Of a DNA stretch of 64,000 nt, positions 20,821-34,307 are shown one piece after another. Made by a program: the position numbers and the translations under genes. The stretch's first letter is position 1; each line of letters begins with the position of its first letter. Origin of the DNA: Limnanthes douglasii subsp. nivea (taxonomy: Eukaryota; Streptophyta; Magnoliopsida; Brassicales; Limnanthaceae); contig JAUPFV010000005.1 in the NCBI GenBank assembly GCA_036936605.1, positions 154,257,195 to 154,321,194 of the forward strand, in the 5' to 3' direction. Below the pieces are notes generated by a model, which was not told the DNA's origin, made no database searches, and was given only the letters and a program-made list of their open reading frames with translations.

Positions 20821-23800
20821 TTTCCCCGCATTCTAAACATACACGTTCAAAACTAAATCTAAAGTATAAAGTTATTTATAAATTTTAAATTTTAAAATTG
20901 AAAATTAAAATAAAATATTAAATCATAAAGGTAAAAATAAAATTCGATATATATTTTGGTCTTTTAGCATAAAGGTGAAGGGACATGATATATCTGAGGC
21001 TCTTTTTGTTGAATTTTTCATCTATGTTTTTTTTTAAATTTTGTTGAACATATTAAAAACCAACTCTATCGCTTAATTCCAACTCTCACTGATCTATGAT
21101 TTTTGGATAATAACCAAAAATATAATTACTTTGGTAAACAAATGGTATCTTATTTTATATTTAATCCATCGCGTAGGCTTCACATGAAGTTCATCTGGAA
21201 ACCCATGAAACATTTTTTATGGTTTATAAAAAAGGTTTTTGGTAATTGAAAAAAAAGTAGTTTGTTTTGACTATGAAACAAATTGTATCCCATTTCACAA
21301 AATTATTATCTTTGTTTCTCTAACTCTAAGAAACGGACTCAAACCCAGTTTGCAAATTTCATATTCAATAACACTCATATAAGAAAAACAACAAATTGGA
21401 CCAAAAACAAAAAATATAAATTGATAAAAAGGGAAAAATCAAAAAAATGTATTTGTAAATAAAAATAATATACTAAAAGTTAACTTTATTAAAACATGAG
21501 AGATCCATTTAATATAAAAGTGAACATGGAAACCATATTACGACTTTTACCAAATATGTTTTTTAGTCGATTTAGTAGTTTGCTACTTATAGATATAATA
21601 AAAAAATTGACATAATCATTTGAATGCTTCAGACTTTATTTAATAAACATATATAGGAATAATTTATACAAGTCAACTTTTTTGGTTATAAATTATCCAC
21701 TCGCGTTATTATAAACATAAAGAAATGAAAACTAAAATATTTTATATGATTTAGAGTTTGCTAGTTGTAGATATAATTCAAAAATTGACATTATCTTTTA
21801 ATATGTCTCAAAACAATTTAATGAACATATATTGAAATAATTTATAAAAGTAAAAAAAATGTCAACAATACATATCAGATTGGAGTTAGATGTTAATGAA
21901 CAAGAATACATAATTTGATTATAGAGCTGATGTATATTTATTGAATGATGTAGACATTAATGAATATGATGAAATAGTTTTTAGAAATAAATATGTGTCA
22001 ACTGATAATGGATTCTATTATTTAGACTAAATAGATCGGGTCTCTTTCCAAATTAGGTTCAAATTATACTATATATTTTTATATAGAATAACGGTTCAAT
22101 AAAAAAAATTATTTTCTATTCAGTTTCCTAACTAAATAGTAAATCAGGATCGAGGTCTTGTCTTGAGATATATCTTTTCCTATTCGTAACTCCTCTGTCA
22201 TAGTGACTGTGATTGTGATGAGATATGAATAAGATAGAATCATCAGGAACCGGTTATGCCAAAATATTTAGGTTAAACGTGAAATGTTGAAGAGAAACAA
22301 CTGGACTTGAAGGGTCGGGCATGACGGTGAGGGTCATTCATCCACCAAATATCGCACTAACTTTGGGGTTTGGAGATGGGTGAAGCAGTTCTTATTGATA
22401 TATTATGCTCTTACAAGAAACTTTAAACTAACAGATGAAGATGATTAAGGATACATACGGTTCTGGATGATACTACTGGTTGAAGGATAAGTTTTGACCT
22501 CGAATGGTCCAAGATGAATGGATTCGGTAGCCGGATTGGAATCGTAAGTAAAATGATCAGGTACCTATCCAGTAGACGTGTTGAGTCCATATTTGTTGGA
22601 TCTGAATCATTTGGAATGATTCAAACGGTTTGTGTTATTATTTTAGACCATCTGTTCTTGGTATGCAAGACTCAAAACTTTCGTCCTTATGCATACAAAA
22701 TTATTGCATGACCTTTGAACTTCTGACTTATTAGGCTCAATGACCATTAAAGAGTAATTTGTGGGGTTCGTCATTGTCATTCACTAGTAATAAACATATC
22801 TAGAGCATACATTAAGATCAATCGAATTGTTAGAGTGATTTTAAAACTTTGTAAATAATAGCATGATTAGATCATTATTTTTATATAATCTTTAAGATTT
22901 TTTACTCAGCTATGTGTTCGAATCCTTACCCAACCAACTCGAGCAAGTACAAGTTTCTCATATTTTTGAAAATTATGTATGGTAAACAAAGACAAACAAC
23001 TACAGGTCATTAGTAAACCAAATGATTACTCAAACCCTAACTTTCAACTTCTAATAGAAAAATCGAGGATGAGTCCCCTCCCTTGACGAGTAAAGTCAAT
23101 AAGAGAAATGAGATAAAAAGGCAAGTGGAGAGGAGGAAATAAAACAAGAGAAAAAAAAGTCTATGTCACATCATGGTGGTCGTTCCACCCTTAAGTAAAG
23201 ATGAATAAGTAATAGTTGAACCTATAAAAGCGAAAGAAATGTTTTACGCTTATCAACTACTATGCCTAAATCTAAACAGGGTATGGGTGACCTCGTATGC
23301 TGACCACACTATCCTTACATAGGCACGAGATTCCGATTGTTATGTATATACGTTGTATAATTCCTTACTATGTATGGGACTATCGCATCAGAGGGTGAGT
23401 TAATTGTCGAAGATGGATAAAATAGGGTCTCTAAACCTTCCAAGATAAGGTACTCAAAATATAAAAAAAGTTGAGTTACTTAATCAAATGACTGGAATGA
23501 GAGAGAAAACTTATACCAACTAAGAAAACATTATCGAAAATATTAAGGTGATCTGACCGAATCGTGTAAGGATGGATCTATACAAGATACTAGACAACAT
23601 TGCCAAGGTCTAACAAGCTTACCACTCTGACACTAATCTGAATGGTTCTAAAATAATTTAAGGAATTATTAAAGATGTTTCAGTGTGTTAACATGTTCCC
23701 ACGATACCTCAGTAGATGCTTAGGAGGATGGAACCGTGTTTTTACATGCATATTTGACTATGGGATTCAGTTTTCTTTTTATCATTGTTTGATGAAAGTT

Positions 23801-24145
23801 TTTTAAGTGGTTATTTTTTCCAAGCTAGTTTATCCCAAATACTGGAAGTTGTTAGTGTCAATAATAGTCAGTTCTGAACTAACATATACAGATTTTATTA
23901 TATTGTACTTTTTTCGATTTAGAACTTTACCAAGACACTAAAAAAATCTATATTACTATATATATGTTCATATTGAGCATAAATTTATGAATGAATGACT
24001 CGAGTCATACAAAATATTTAAAAAACAATCATTCATATTTGTGACTGGGAATTGAGAGAACAAAAATAATGAGAAAATAGCATCCAAACAAAAATGTTGA
24101 GCCTCCAAAGTAAATACCACGTTTTGTAAGTAGGTTATTGTTCAT
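20821..24145. other. AT-rich DNA, no recognisable gene
   Basis: A 3.3-kb stretch with many short A/T runs and no frame with family features; the longest frame (22514-22711, plus, 65 codons) is not recognised. A GTTCGAATCC word near 22917 resembles a Pol III B box but has no convincing A box or tail. It could hold very old transposon sequence. Confidence 0.4.
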
Positions 24146-26322
24146 GAAAAGTTATCATTCCCATTCGTTAGGGTGGACCACAAATTATAATTGGATATTA
24201 TTTTCTTTTAAGTTGTGACTAGAGTAATAGTCAAATGATATTTTGACGTCTAACATATGGCTATAAAATATATCATCACGTTTTCCATATATGCCTTATC
24301 AACACATAAATAAGACTTTAATACTTTATTTATTCCTTAAAAATATTTCAAAACCAAACATTGAACGAATAAAAAACAAAAAAAATTGGCTTATTAATGT
24401 AGAAACTACTCTAATATTGACAAAGCCAATAATGTCAACAATATTGAAGGATGGGAGAATAAAACATTACGACCGAAAAAAATATTAGTAGGAAATAAAA
24501 CCCTTCTAGAGCCGCATGAGAACCAACGAAATGAAAAAAAAAATCTATAAAGTTGTCAGTAGATGACTTTACTATGGAACTAATTGTGGTAGACCGAATG
24601 AGGGTTTCTCTAAAAATAAAGATTGGTGGATTGCAATTTTGAGGAAATAATAGTGAAGGTGATGCATATATTAAAGAAATCACATCAAGATTATAAGACT
24701 CATTAATATAAGTATAATAATGAAAGCAAGAAGGCAATACAATAGCCCAAATTTGTGAAGGTTGAGGAAAAACTAATTTTTATCATTGCCAACAAGATGA
24801 CAAACCTACAACTCCCTTTAATAACCAGATTTCTTGGTAAGTGATTGCATCTTTAGAGAAGCATATGACAGTCAATGAGATCCAAAAATAATTAGTGGGA
24901 GAAAATAAGAAATTCTTACACATTAAACCCAAGACAGATCCAAATGTCAAACCTGAAAAACACCTTATAATTTACTTGACTGAAGTGACTGAAAATTATA
25001 AAATTAATCCCAGTTAATGACTAGTTTCCCCATCTGTGGATCTTTATTGTCTTAGAAAATGTACCATAAGAACCGTATCCCCATTAAAAATAATTCTAAA
25101 TCTTTGAGTCATAAGAACTGTACATCATGACCAGTAGTGTTACATGATGAGTTGTTCATTATTTTGTTTATCTATATCAAGTCCAGTTTTGTTAGATGTC
25201 TGTATTTATTGAGATCCTCTATGTATTTTTAAATTTGTACGTATGAGATTATAATCTCTTAAAAGACGACCGCATTAAATATTATAGGCTAAAGTGAAAG
25301 GCGTTTCTCTTTTTTTTATCTAAGGGTGATCGGATAAGCCTATAACACCTCTTGAAGAAAGTATGATCTTTGTTTGCAACGACAGTGATTCTTGCTCATT
25401 AATAATATTCAGTTGATAACGTTTATTTTTCATAATTTTATAGGTGATATGGTACAAAGAAGTGTTGGTGTATTTCCTAGATTCGGTAGTATGTAATTGT
25501 TTATGAATTTTGAAACTAGGCGTTTTTTTGTGGTGATTGCATGAAGGATGACATATCTATAACATGTGTTAATTTTTTATGAAATTTATTCCCTCATATG
25601 TATAGATCTTGGTTAGGGGTTGTACCTTGGCTCATTTGGAAAAATAATCAACTATGATAAAAAAACAAATCGGCCTCTGGCGATCTTGAGAAGAGGTTCA
25701 ACCAAATTCGTACGATAACATTCGAAAGCATTGTTATTGAGATATAATGTAAACAAAAGGCCAACTAGCTTATTAATGATGTTTGCAAACTATTGGCAAG
25801 CGTCATAACACAAGAATAATAGTTGAGCACCAAAATAAATGGTAGGTTATAAATAACCTGCAGACAAATTCTATGGTGAAAACTCCTATGTCCATAGTGA
25901 GTGGAGTCATCTCCATCGTGATATTATAATAAAGAAAAAATAGGACTATTTTGGCCAAAGGTGTCACAAAAATGGCCAAGTGATTTTATGCATGCCGTGT
26001 AGGTAGGCGTTGATGAATGCTCATATATATCCGACATCTAAAGAAAGTAGCATGGTATAGTTAGGGATTCCAAAAGGCAAGTGCAATAAAGGATGTTATT
26101 CTGTAACAATCTAAGGGGATATATTTGAACAAACTAAGTTTTCTAGGATATCGACATTTAAGTTTTCCAAGCGAGAGACCTTTTCAAAAGTAACATTATC
26201 AAAAGTCCTAACATGTTGGCGTAATATTTTAAGAATTGTGAAAGTTGATCTTTTTTAGCTTCGTTTGACCTTAAACATAATTAATTAAGATCTTGAAATT
26301 ACTCAGGCGTTTGAATCAGCAT
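24146..26322 (-). repeat. 2.18-kb tandem block, copy A (decayed Gypsy RNase H/integrase)
   Basis: First of three tandem copies; all begin near CATGAA and end GAATCAGCAT. On the minus strand, through many stops, it reads a Gypsy polyprotein: an RNase H end (about 26130-26260), the integrase zinc-binding end (PTIYFGAQLLFLCYDACQ then FANIINKLVGL, about 25740-25840), and VDYFSKxAKVQPLTKI (about 25590-25670). A post-integrase stretch holds the 100-codon frame 24435-24737. Integrase identity is inferred from the spacing of CxxC and VDYFSK motifs. Confidence 0.75.
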
Positions 26323-27807
26323 GAAGATTTTTATCCTTCCCATTCGTTGGGGTGGACTACAAATTCTAATTTGATAATATTTCTTTTAAGTTGTGACTAG
26401 AGTAATGGTCAAATGATATTTTGGCGTCTAACATATGGATATAGACAATATCATCACGTTTTCCGTATACGCCTTATCAACACATAAATAAGACTTTAAT
26501 ACTTTACTTATGCCTTAAAAATATTTCAAAGCCAAATATTAAACGAATAAAAACAGAAACAAAATTGACTGATTAATGTAGAAACTACTATAACATTGAC
26601 AAAGGCAATAATGTCAACAATATTGAAGGATGAGAGAATAAAACGTTGCAACCGGATAAAATATTATGCCAATTAGTAGGAAAGAAGACCCTCCCAGAGC
26701 CGTATAAGAACCAACGAAATTAAAAAAAATCTATAAGGTTGTCAGTGAATGACCTTACTAGAGAACTAATTGTGGTAGACCGAATGAGGGTTTCTCCAAA
26801 AATAAAGATTGGTGGATTGCAATTTTGAGGAAATAATAATGAAGGTGATACATATATTAAATAATCACATCAATATTATAAGAATCATTAATATAAGTAT
26901 GATAATGAAAGCAAGAAGGCAATACAATAGCCTAAATTTGTGAAGGTTGGGGAAAAAGTAATTTTTATCATTGCCATTGAGATGACAAACCTACGGCTCC
27001 CTTTAATAACCAGATTTCTTAGTAAGTGATTGCATCTTTGAAGGAGCATATCTCAGTCAATGAGATCTAAAAATAGTTAATGGGAGAAAATGGTAAATTC
27101 TTACACATTAAACCCAAGATAGATCCAAATGTTGAACCAGAAAAACACTTGATAATTTACTTAACTGAAGTGACCACAAAGTATAAAATTAATCCAAGTT
27201 AGTGACTAGTTTCCTCATCTATGGATCTTTATTGTCTTAGAAAACGTACCGTAAGAGCCTAATCCCCATTAAAAATAATTCTAAATCTTTAAGTCATAAG
27301 AACTGTGCATCATGACGGGTAGTGTTACATGATGAGTTGTTCATTATTTTATTTTCCTATATCTAGTCTAGTTTTTTTAGATGTTCGTATGTGTTAAGAT
27401 CTTCTATGTATTTTTAAATTTGGAAGTGAGATTATAATCTCTTAAAAAACGATCGCATTAAATATTATAGGCCAAAGTGATAGTCGCTTCTCTTTTTCTT
27501 GTCTAAAGGTGATCGGATAAGCCTATAACACCTCTTGAAGAAAGTCTGATCTTTGTTTGCAACGACAGTGATTCTTGCTCATTAATAATATTCAGTTGAT
27601 AACGTTGATTTTTCATAATTTTATAGGTGATATGGTGCAAAGAAGTGTTGGTGTATTTCCTAGATTCGGTAGTATGTAATTGTTTATGAATTTTGAAACT
27701 ATGCATTTTTTGTGGTGATTGCATGAAGGATGACATATCTATAACATGTGTTAATTTTTTATGAAATTTATTCCCTCATAAGTATAGATCTTGGTTAGGG
27801 GTTGTAC
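26323..27807 (-). repeat. 2.18-kb tandem block, copy B, left part
   Basis: Nearly colinear with copies A and C. It breaks at GGTTGTAC (27807), where a Gypsy fragment is inserted. Its minus-strand frame at 27503-27736 is the longest surviving piece of the post-integrase text (MSSFMQSPQKMHSFKIHKQL...). Confidence 0.8.
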
Positions 27808-28099
27808 TGATGGAGAGTGAAACGTAGCAGAAGCTTAAAAAGGGATAACCCTAATTTTTATTAAACAAAAACAATTCCCCTAACAATGAATAGAAGATAG
27901 GTTTATATAGAGTTCAAAAAAAACCCTAAAACTAAAAATAGGAAAATTACAAAAATAGCCTAAAGTACTAAAAGTGCGAAAAAAGAGGATAGATGAGCCC
28001 GGATGCCTAAAAAAGCCCATAGCTCACGAGCGAAGCTGGTGACTTGCGTTCGTGACGTTGTTTCCTTCGAAACAAGGTGCTGTGGGTAAAAAACTGACA
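27808..28099 (-). repeat. 3' LTR of the Gypsy fragment
   Basis: On the minus strand it starts TGTCAGTTTTTTACCC right after the pol stop region and ends CTCTCCATCA at 27808. TATATAAACC (about 27899-27908) is a good TATA box, and TTTAATAAAAATTAGG downstream could hold the poly(A) signal. No partner LTR is present in the window. Confidence 0.7.
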
Positions 28100-28115
28100 C
28101 CGGAGCTCCAAACTA

Positions 28116-31100
28116 CTAATTCACCGAATTGTCTGCATCATTCCCACCGGGATAGAAAAGATTCGCCCTCAAATCTGACCCGGTCTCCCCATCAGAAGAA
28201 TCACCTGCATAAGGAATCAGATGCTTAACATTGAAAACATCAGTTGTGCGGACATGGCTAGGCAAACGTAGTCGATAAGCATTCGGATTGATCCGCTCCA
28301 CAATCTCTACTGGACCAATCTTCCTAGCGGCTAGTTTATTGTATTCACCAGCAGGATACCGATTCTTTGTCAAAACAGCCCATACATAGTCACCAACTTC
28401 GAACTGAACAGGACGACGATGAGAATCTGCCTGAGACTTATATTTGGCGGTGCTCAAGACCAACTGATCATGAGTCTGTTGGTGTGTTTGGCAAATCTGT
28501 GAGACAAGTTCTTCAGCAGTTGTATGAGGACGAATCTTGCTAGGCAGGGCTAACAAGTCTACTGGACCCCTAGGCACAATACCATACATCACCTGAAAAG
28601 GACAAAAACTCGTGGATCTATTAAGAGCATGGTTATGGGCGAACTCCGCCTGCGGTAAGCGCTGATCCCAAGCCTTCGGATGATCTCCTACCAGACTGCG
28701 CAACAAGTTACCGAGAGAACGGTTGACCACTTCTGTCTGACCATCCGTCTGAGGGTGATAAGCACTACTGAAGTTGAGCTGTGTATTCACCATACGCCAT
28801 AAGCTGCGCCAAAAATGACTCACAAACCGAGTGTCACGGTCAGAAACAATGGTACTGGGAAGGCCATGAATACGATAAATCTCCCGAAAGAAAAGCTGCG
28901 CAACACACACTGCATCAGATGTTTTTTTACAGGGAATGAAGTGTACCATCTTAGAAAAACGATCAACCACCACAAAAATAGAATCGAATCCACGCTGAGT
29001 CCGGGGTAAACCAAGAACAAAATCCATACTGATGTCGGTCCAAGGCTGAGCCGGAATCGGCAGGGGTAAATAAAGACCGGCATTTGTAGATGTTCCCTTG
29101 GCCAACTGACAAATTCGACAACGGGCGACAAAACGACCAACTTCCTTCCGCATCGATGGCCAAAAATAGGAGGACGACAGCAGCTGGTATGTTCGATCAC
29201 GGCCCACGTGACCTTCATTATGCAGTTCCTGGATCAGCCGCGGACGCAAACTACAGTCAGGGATACACAGCTGTATACCACGAAAGAGAAAACCATCTTC
29301 CAATAAAAAATCAGAATGTTCGCCCTGCTGAATCCGTTCCAGAACCCGAGAAAAGAAAGAGTCAGTAACATAAAGGTCAACAAAAGAATCAAAGCCAGGA
29401 ACCTGAACGCGCATCTCAGTCAACAGAGTGTGACGTCGGCTCAAAGCATCAGCAACCCGATTCGTAATGTCAGCCTTGTGCTTGATGACAAAAGTGAACT
29501 GCTGCAAATAAGCTATCCAAGCAGCATGTCTATGAGATACTTTGTCTTGACTACCAAGGTACTTCAAAGAATCATGATCAGTATAGAGCACAAATTCACG
29601 CTGAAACAAGTAATGACGCCAATGTTTGATAGCCTGAACGATCGCATAAAATTCAATATCATAAGTACTAAATCGCAGTTTGGCATTTGCCAATTTCTCA
29701 CTGAAGAAAGCCACAGGACGCCCTGATTGGGAGAGAACTGCCCCAATACCAAATTTAGACGCATCACAATGAAGCTCGAATGGCTGGGAAAAGTCAGGCA
29801 GCACCAAAATAGGCGCTGTGGTAAGACGCCTTTTAACTTCTACAAATGCTGCATCAGCATCGGCGGACCAACTAAATTTTGTGCCCTTCATGCAATCCGT
29901 AATCGGGGCCATAATACTGCTGAAATGGGGAATAAAACGCCGATAAAACGATGCTAAACCATGAAAACTACGAACCTCGGTAATGGAAGAAGGTCGAGGC
30001 CACTGGTCTACAGCAGCAACTTTGCTCGGATCAGCTCGTAACCCGTCAACAGAAACAATATAACCCAAAAATTGAACAGCTGGGGACATAAAAGAACATT
30101 TGACAGGAGCAGCATAAAACTTATCTCGACGCAACACCAATAACACCTCACGTAAATGGGATAGATGCACAGAATGGTTCGAACTATAAATCAGAATATC
30201 ATCAAAGTAAACAACAACAAATTTACCGATGAAAGGTCGCAATGCCTGATTCATGATACGCATGAACGTGCTAGGCGCGTTGGACAAGCCAAACGGCATC
30301 ACCATCCACTCAAACAAGCCCTCACGCGTCTTAAACGCCGTCTTCCACTCATCACCAGGACGAATCCGAATCTGATGGTATCCACTCTTCAAATCCAGTT
30401 TACTAAACATAGAAGCACCACCCAGCTGGTCTAACAGATCATCGAGGCGCGGTATAGGGAACCTGTAGCGAACAGTGATCTTGTTAATAGCTCGGCTGTC
30501 CACACACATACGCCAAGAACCATCCTTCTTTGGAGTCAGTAATGCCGGAACCGCACAAGGGCTGAGACTTTCCCGGATATGTCCCTTCGCCAACAAATCC
30601 TCCACCTATCGACGTAATTCTTCATGCTCCTTTGGGCTCATTCGGTAGTGGGGTCGATTTGGGAGGGCAGCACCAGGGACCAGATCGATCTGATGTTGAA
30701 TATCCCGCAAAGGAGGTAACTCGGGTGGTAAATCCGCTGGAAACACATCGGCAAACTCCTGCAATAGAGACTGAATGACAGGACTATGGTCTGCCTTGGA
30801 AAGAGGCACAACAGGGTCACAGAACAGTAGGAAAACTACGCCAGCCTCTTCCATAGCTGTCTGAAAAGAAGCCCGGGACAGCAACGTCGATGAGGGAGGA
30901 GTAGAGTGAATGCTCAGGGGTCGAGGCTTTGAAGGCATAAGAACGATCTTTTTTCCCCGAAAGAGGAAGGAGTAGGTATTTGCCCGCCCATCATGTAGAA
31001 CAGACAGGTCGAATTGCCAAGGACGGCCAAGCAGTAGATGACAAGCATCCATAGGGCTAATATCACAGAAGACTTCATCATGGTATGTTTGCCCTACAGA

Positions 31101-31428
31101 AAAAGAAACGAGTACACGCTTGGAGACGGTAATATCCGTACCTTTACTTAACTAGGCGAGCTTGTACGGTTTAGGATGCGATTCTGCCCTCAACCCTAGC
31201 TTCAAAACCGCTGCTTCGGAGACGACATTTTCGCAGCTGCCAGCATCAATGATGAAGGTGCACACCTTCCCGCCGATCGTACACGTCGACTGGAACACGT
31301 TACTCCTCAGCCAGTCGCTCTGCTCCGGAACGCGAGGAGACAGGAAAGTACGGCGCAGCATCAGCACTGCTCCGACATCGCCAGTCACGATTTCTTCCGC
31401 ATCCTCAGGCAAGTCATCATCGTAGGTA
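28116..31428 (-). pseudogene. Gypsy pol: protease, RT, RNase H, integrase (two TAG stops)
   Basis: One uninterrupted reading register of about 1100 codons, broken only by TAG at 31152-31154 and TAG at 30606-30608. Domains in order: protease (TFIIDAGSCENVV), RT (PFGLSNAPSTFM, VVVYFDDILIYS with intact YFDD), RNase H (FELHCDASKFGIGAVLSQ, YTDHDSLKYL, VADALSRR), the integrase HHCC finger (ELHNEGHVG...CRICQ), and the DDE core (ISMDFVLGLP, VSDRDTRFVSHFW, HPQTDGQTEVVNR). A GPY/F-type tail (ARKIGPVEIVERI, FNVKHLIPY) and NLFYPGGNDADN follow at the end. No chromodomain is apparent. The first five or six residues of the open frame come from the flanking repeat. Catalytic residues are all present apart from the missing N-terminal gag. 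Confidence 0.9.
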
Positions 31429-32119
31429 TCATTTGGAAAAATAATCAACTATGATAAAAAAACAAATCGGCCTCTGGCGATCTTGAGAAGAGGTTCAACC
31501 AAATTCGTACGATAACATTCGAAAGCATTGTTATTGAGATATTATGTAAACAAAAGGCCAACTAGCTTATTAATGATATTTGCAAACTATTGGCAAGCGT
31601 CACAACACAAGAATAATAGTTGAGCACCAAAATAAATGGTAGGTTATAAATAACCTGCACACAAATTCTATGGTGAAAACTCCTATGTCCATAGTGAGTG
31701 GAGCCATCTTCATCGTGATATTATAATAAAGAAACAATAGGACTATTTTGGCCAAATGTGTCACAAAAATGGCCAAGTGATTTTATGCATGTCGTGTAGG
31801 TAGGCGTTGATGAATGCTCATATATATCCAACATCTAAAAAAAGTAGCATGGTATAGTTAGGGATTCCAAAAGGCAAGTGCAATAAAGGATGTTATTGTG
31901 TAACAATCTAAGGTGATATATTTGAACACGCTAAGTTTTCTAGGATATCGACATTTAAGTTTTCCAAGCGAGATACCTTTTCAAAAGTAACATTATCAAA
32001 AGTCCTAACATGTTGGCGTAATATTTTAAGAATTGTGAAAGTTGATCTTTTTTAGCTTCGTTTGACTTTAAACATAATTAATTAAGATCTTGAAATTACT
32101 CAGGCGTTTGAATCAGCAT
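31429..32119 (-). repeat. 2.18-kb tandem block, copy B, right part
   Basis: Resumes at TCATTTGGAAAAATAATC and runs to GAATCAGCAT. Left and right parts of copy B sum to about 2176 bp, the same as copies A and C once the insertion is removed. Confidence 0.82.
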
Positions 32120-34307
32120 GAAGATTTTTATCCTTCCCATTCGTTGGGGTGGACTACAAATTCTAATTTGATAATATTTCTTTTAAGTTGTGACTAGAGT
32201 AATGGTCAAATGATATTTTGACGTCTAACATATGGATATAGAATATATCATCACGTTTTCCCTATACGCCTTATCAACACATAAATAAGACTTTAATACT
32301 TTACTTATGCCTTAAAAATATTTCAAAGCCAAATATTAAACTAATAAAAAACAAAAACAAAATTGACTAATTAATGTATAAACTACTATAACATTGACAA
32401 AGGCAATAATGTCAACAATATTGAAGGATGAGAGAATAAAACGTTGCAACCGGATAAAATATTATGCCAATTAGTAGGAAAGAAGACCCTCCCAGAGCTG
32501 TATAAGAACCAACGAAATGAAAAAAAAATCTATAAAGTTGTCAGTGGATGACCTTACTAGAGAACTAATTGTGGTAGACCGAATGAGGGGTTCTCCAAAA
32601 ATAAAGATTGGTTGATTGCAATTTTGAGGAAATAATAATGAAGGTGATGCATATATTAAATAAATCACATCAATATTATAAGAATCATTAATATAAGTAT
32701 GATAATGAAAGTAAGAAGGCAATACAATAGCCCAAATTTGTGAAGGTTGGGAAAAAAGTAATTTTTATCATTGCCATTGAGATGACAAACCTACGGCTCC
32801 CTTTAATAACCAGATTTCTTAGTAAGTGATTGCATCTTTGAAGGAGCATATCTCAGTCAATGTGATCTAAAAACAGTTAATGGGAGAAAATGATAAATTC
32901 TTACACATTAAACCCAAGATAGATCCAAATGTTGAACCAGAAAAACACTTGATAATTTACTTGACTCAAGTGACCACAAAGTATAAAGTTAAACCGAGTT
33001 AGTGACTAGTTTCCTCATCTGTGGATCTTTATTTTCTTAGAAAACGTACCGTAAGAGCCTAATACCCATTAAAAATAATTCTAAATCTTTAAGTCATAAG
33101 AACTGTGCATCATGACGGGTAGTGTTACATGATGAGTTGTTCATTATTTTGTTTTCCTATATCTAGTCTAGTTTTGTTAGATGTTCGTATGTGTTAAGAT
33201 CTTCTATGTATTTTTAAATTATGAAGTGAGATTATAATCTCTTAAAAAACGATCGCATTAAACATTATAGGCCAAAGTGATAGGCGTTTCTCTTTTTCTT
33301 GTCTAAAGGTGATCGGATAAGCCTATAACACCTCTTGAAGAAAGTCTGATCTTTGTTTGCAGCGACATTGACTATTGCTCATTAATAATATTCAGTTGAT
33401 AACGTTGATTTTTCATAATTTTATAGGTGATATGGTGCAAAGAAGTGTTAGTGTATTTCCTAGATTTGGTAGGATGTAATTGTTTATGTATTTTGAAACT
33501 AGGCGTTGCGTTTCGTGGTGATTTCATGAAGGATGACATACCTATAACATGTGTTAATTTTTTATGAAATTTATTCCCTCATATGTATAGATCTTGGTTA
33601 GGGGTTGTACCTCGGCTCATTTGGAAAAATAATAAACTATGATAAAAAAATCAAATCGGCCTGTGGCGATCTTGAGAAGAGGTTCAACCAAATTCGTACG
33701 ATAACATTCGAAAGCATTGTTATTGAGATATAATGTGAACAAAAGGTCAACTAGCTTATTAATGATGTTTGCAAACTATTGGCAAGCGTCACAACACAAG
33801 AATAATAGTTGAGCACCAAAATAAATGGTAGGTTATAAATAACCTGCAGACAAATTCTATGGTGAAAACTCCTATGTCCATAGTGAGTGGAGCCATCTCC
33901 ATCGTGATATTATAATAAAGAAAAAATAGGACTATTTTGGCCAAAGGTGTCACAAAAATGGCCAAGTGATTTTATGCATGTCGTGTAGGTAGGCATTGAT
34001 ACATGCTCATATATATCCAACATCTAAAGAAACTAGCATGGTATAGTTAGGGATTCCAAAAGGCAAGTGCAATAAAGGATGTTATTGTGTAACAATCTAA
34101 GGTGATATATTTGAACACACTAAGTTTTCTAGTATATCGACAATTAAGTTTCCCAAGCGAGAGACCTTTTCAAAAGTAAATTATCAAAGATCCTAACATG
34201 TTGGTGTAATATTTTTAGAATTGTGCGAGTTGATCTTTTTTAGCTTCGTTTGACCTTAAACATAGTTAATTAAGAGCTTGAAATTACTCAGGCGTTTGAA
34301 TCAGCAT
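32120..34307 (-). repeat. 2.18-kb tandem block, copy C
   Basis: Third copy, ending GAATCAGCAT at 34307. Beyond that the minus strand continues upstream into more RNase H-like sequence that copies A and B lack, so copy C is attached to the original, longer Gypsy remnant. Confidence 0.82.

Larger units (their letters stand above)
27808..31428 (-). mobile_element. Gypsy retrotransposon fragment with near-intact pol, 5' end missing
   Basis: Inserted in tandem copy B. It comprises a 3' LTR (27808-28099) and a pol frame from protease to the end (28116-31428). Gag, PBS and 5' LTR are absent. At the right junction the host block resumes seven bases later than it should: copy A reads CTTGGCT between the two flanks and copy B lacks it. 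The 5' part and a little flank were therefore lost together. GC content and codon integrity contrast with the decayed surroundings, so this is a younger arrival. Confidence 0.85.

Noticed and set aside
22815..22960. GTTCGAATCC (near 22917) as a tRNA or SINE
   Set aside because: No matching A box at the right distance, no acceptor stem, no target duplication.
28815..30434. Open frames on the plus strand opposite the Gypsy pol
   Set aside because: They are shadows of the constrained minus-strand frame, without family motifs.
24146..34307. Three-copy array read as a gene cluster or CRISPR-like array
   Set aside because: Units are 2.18 kb, full of stops on both strands, and carry integrase motifs; no short spacers or gene structure.
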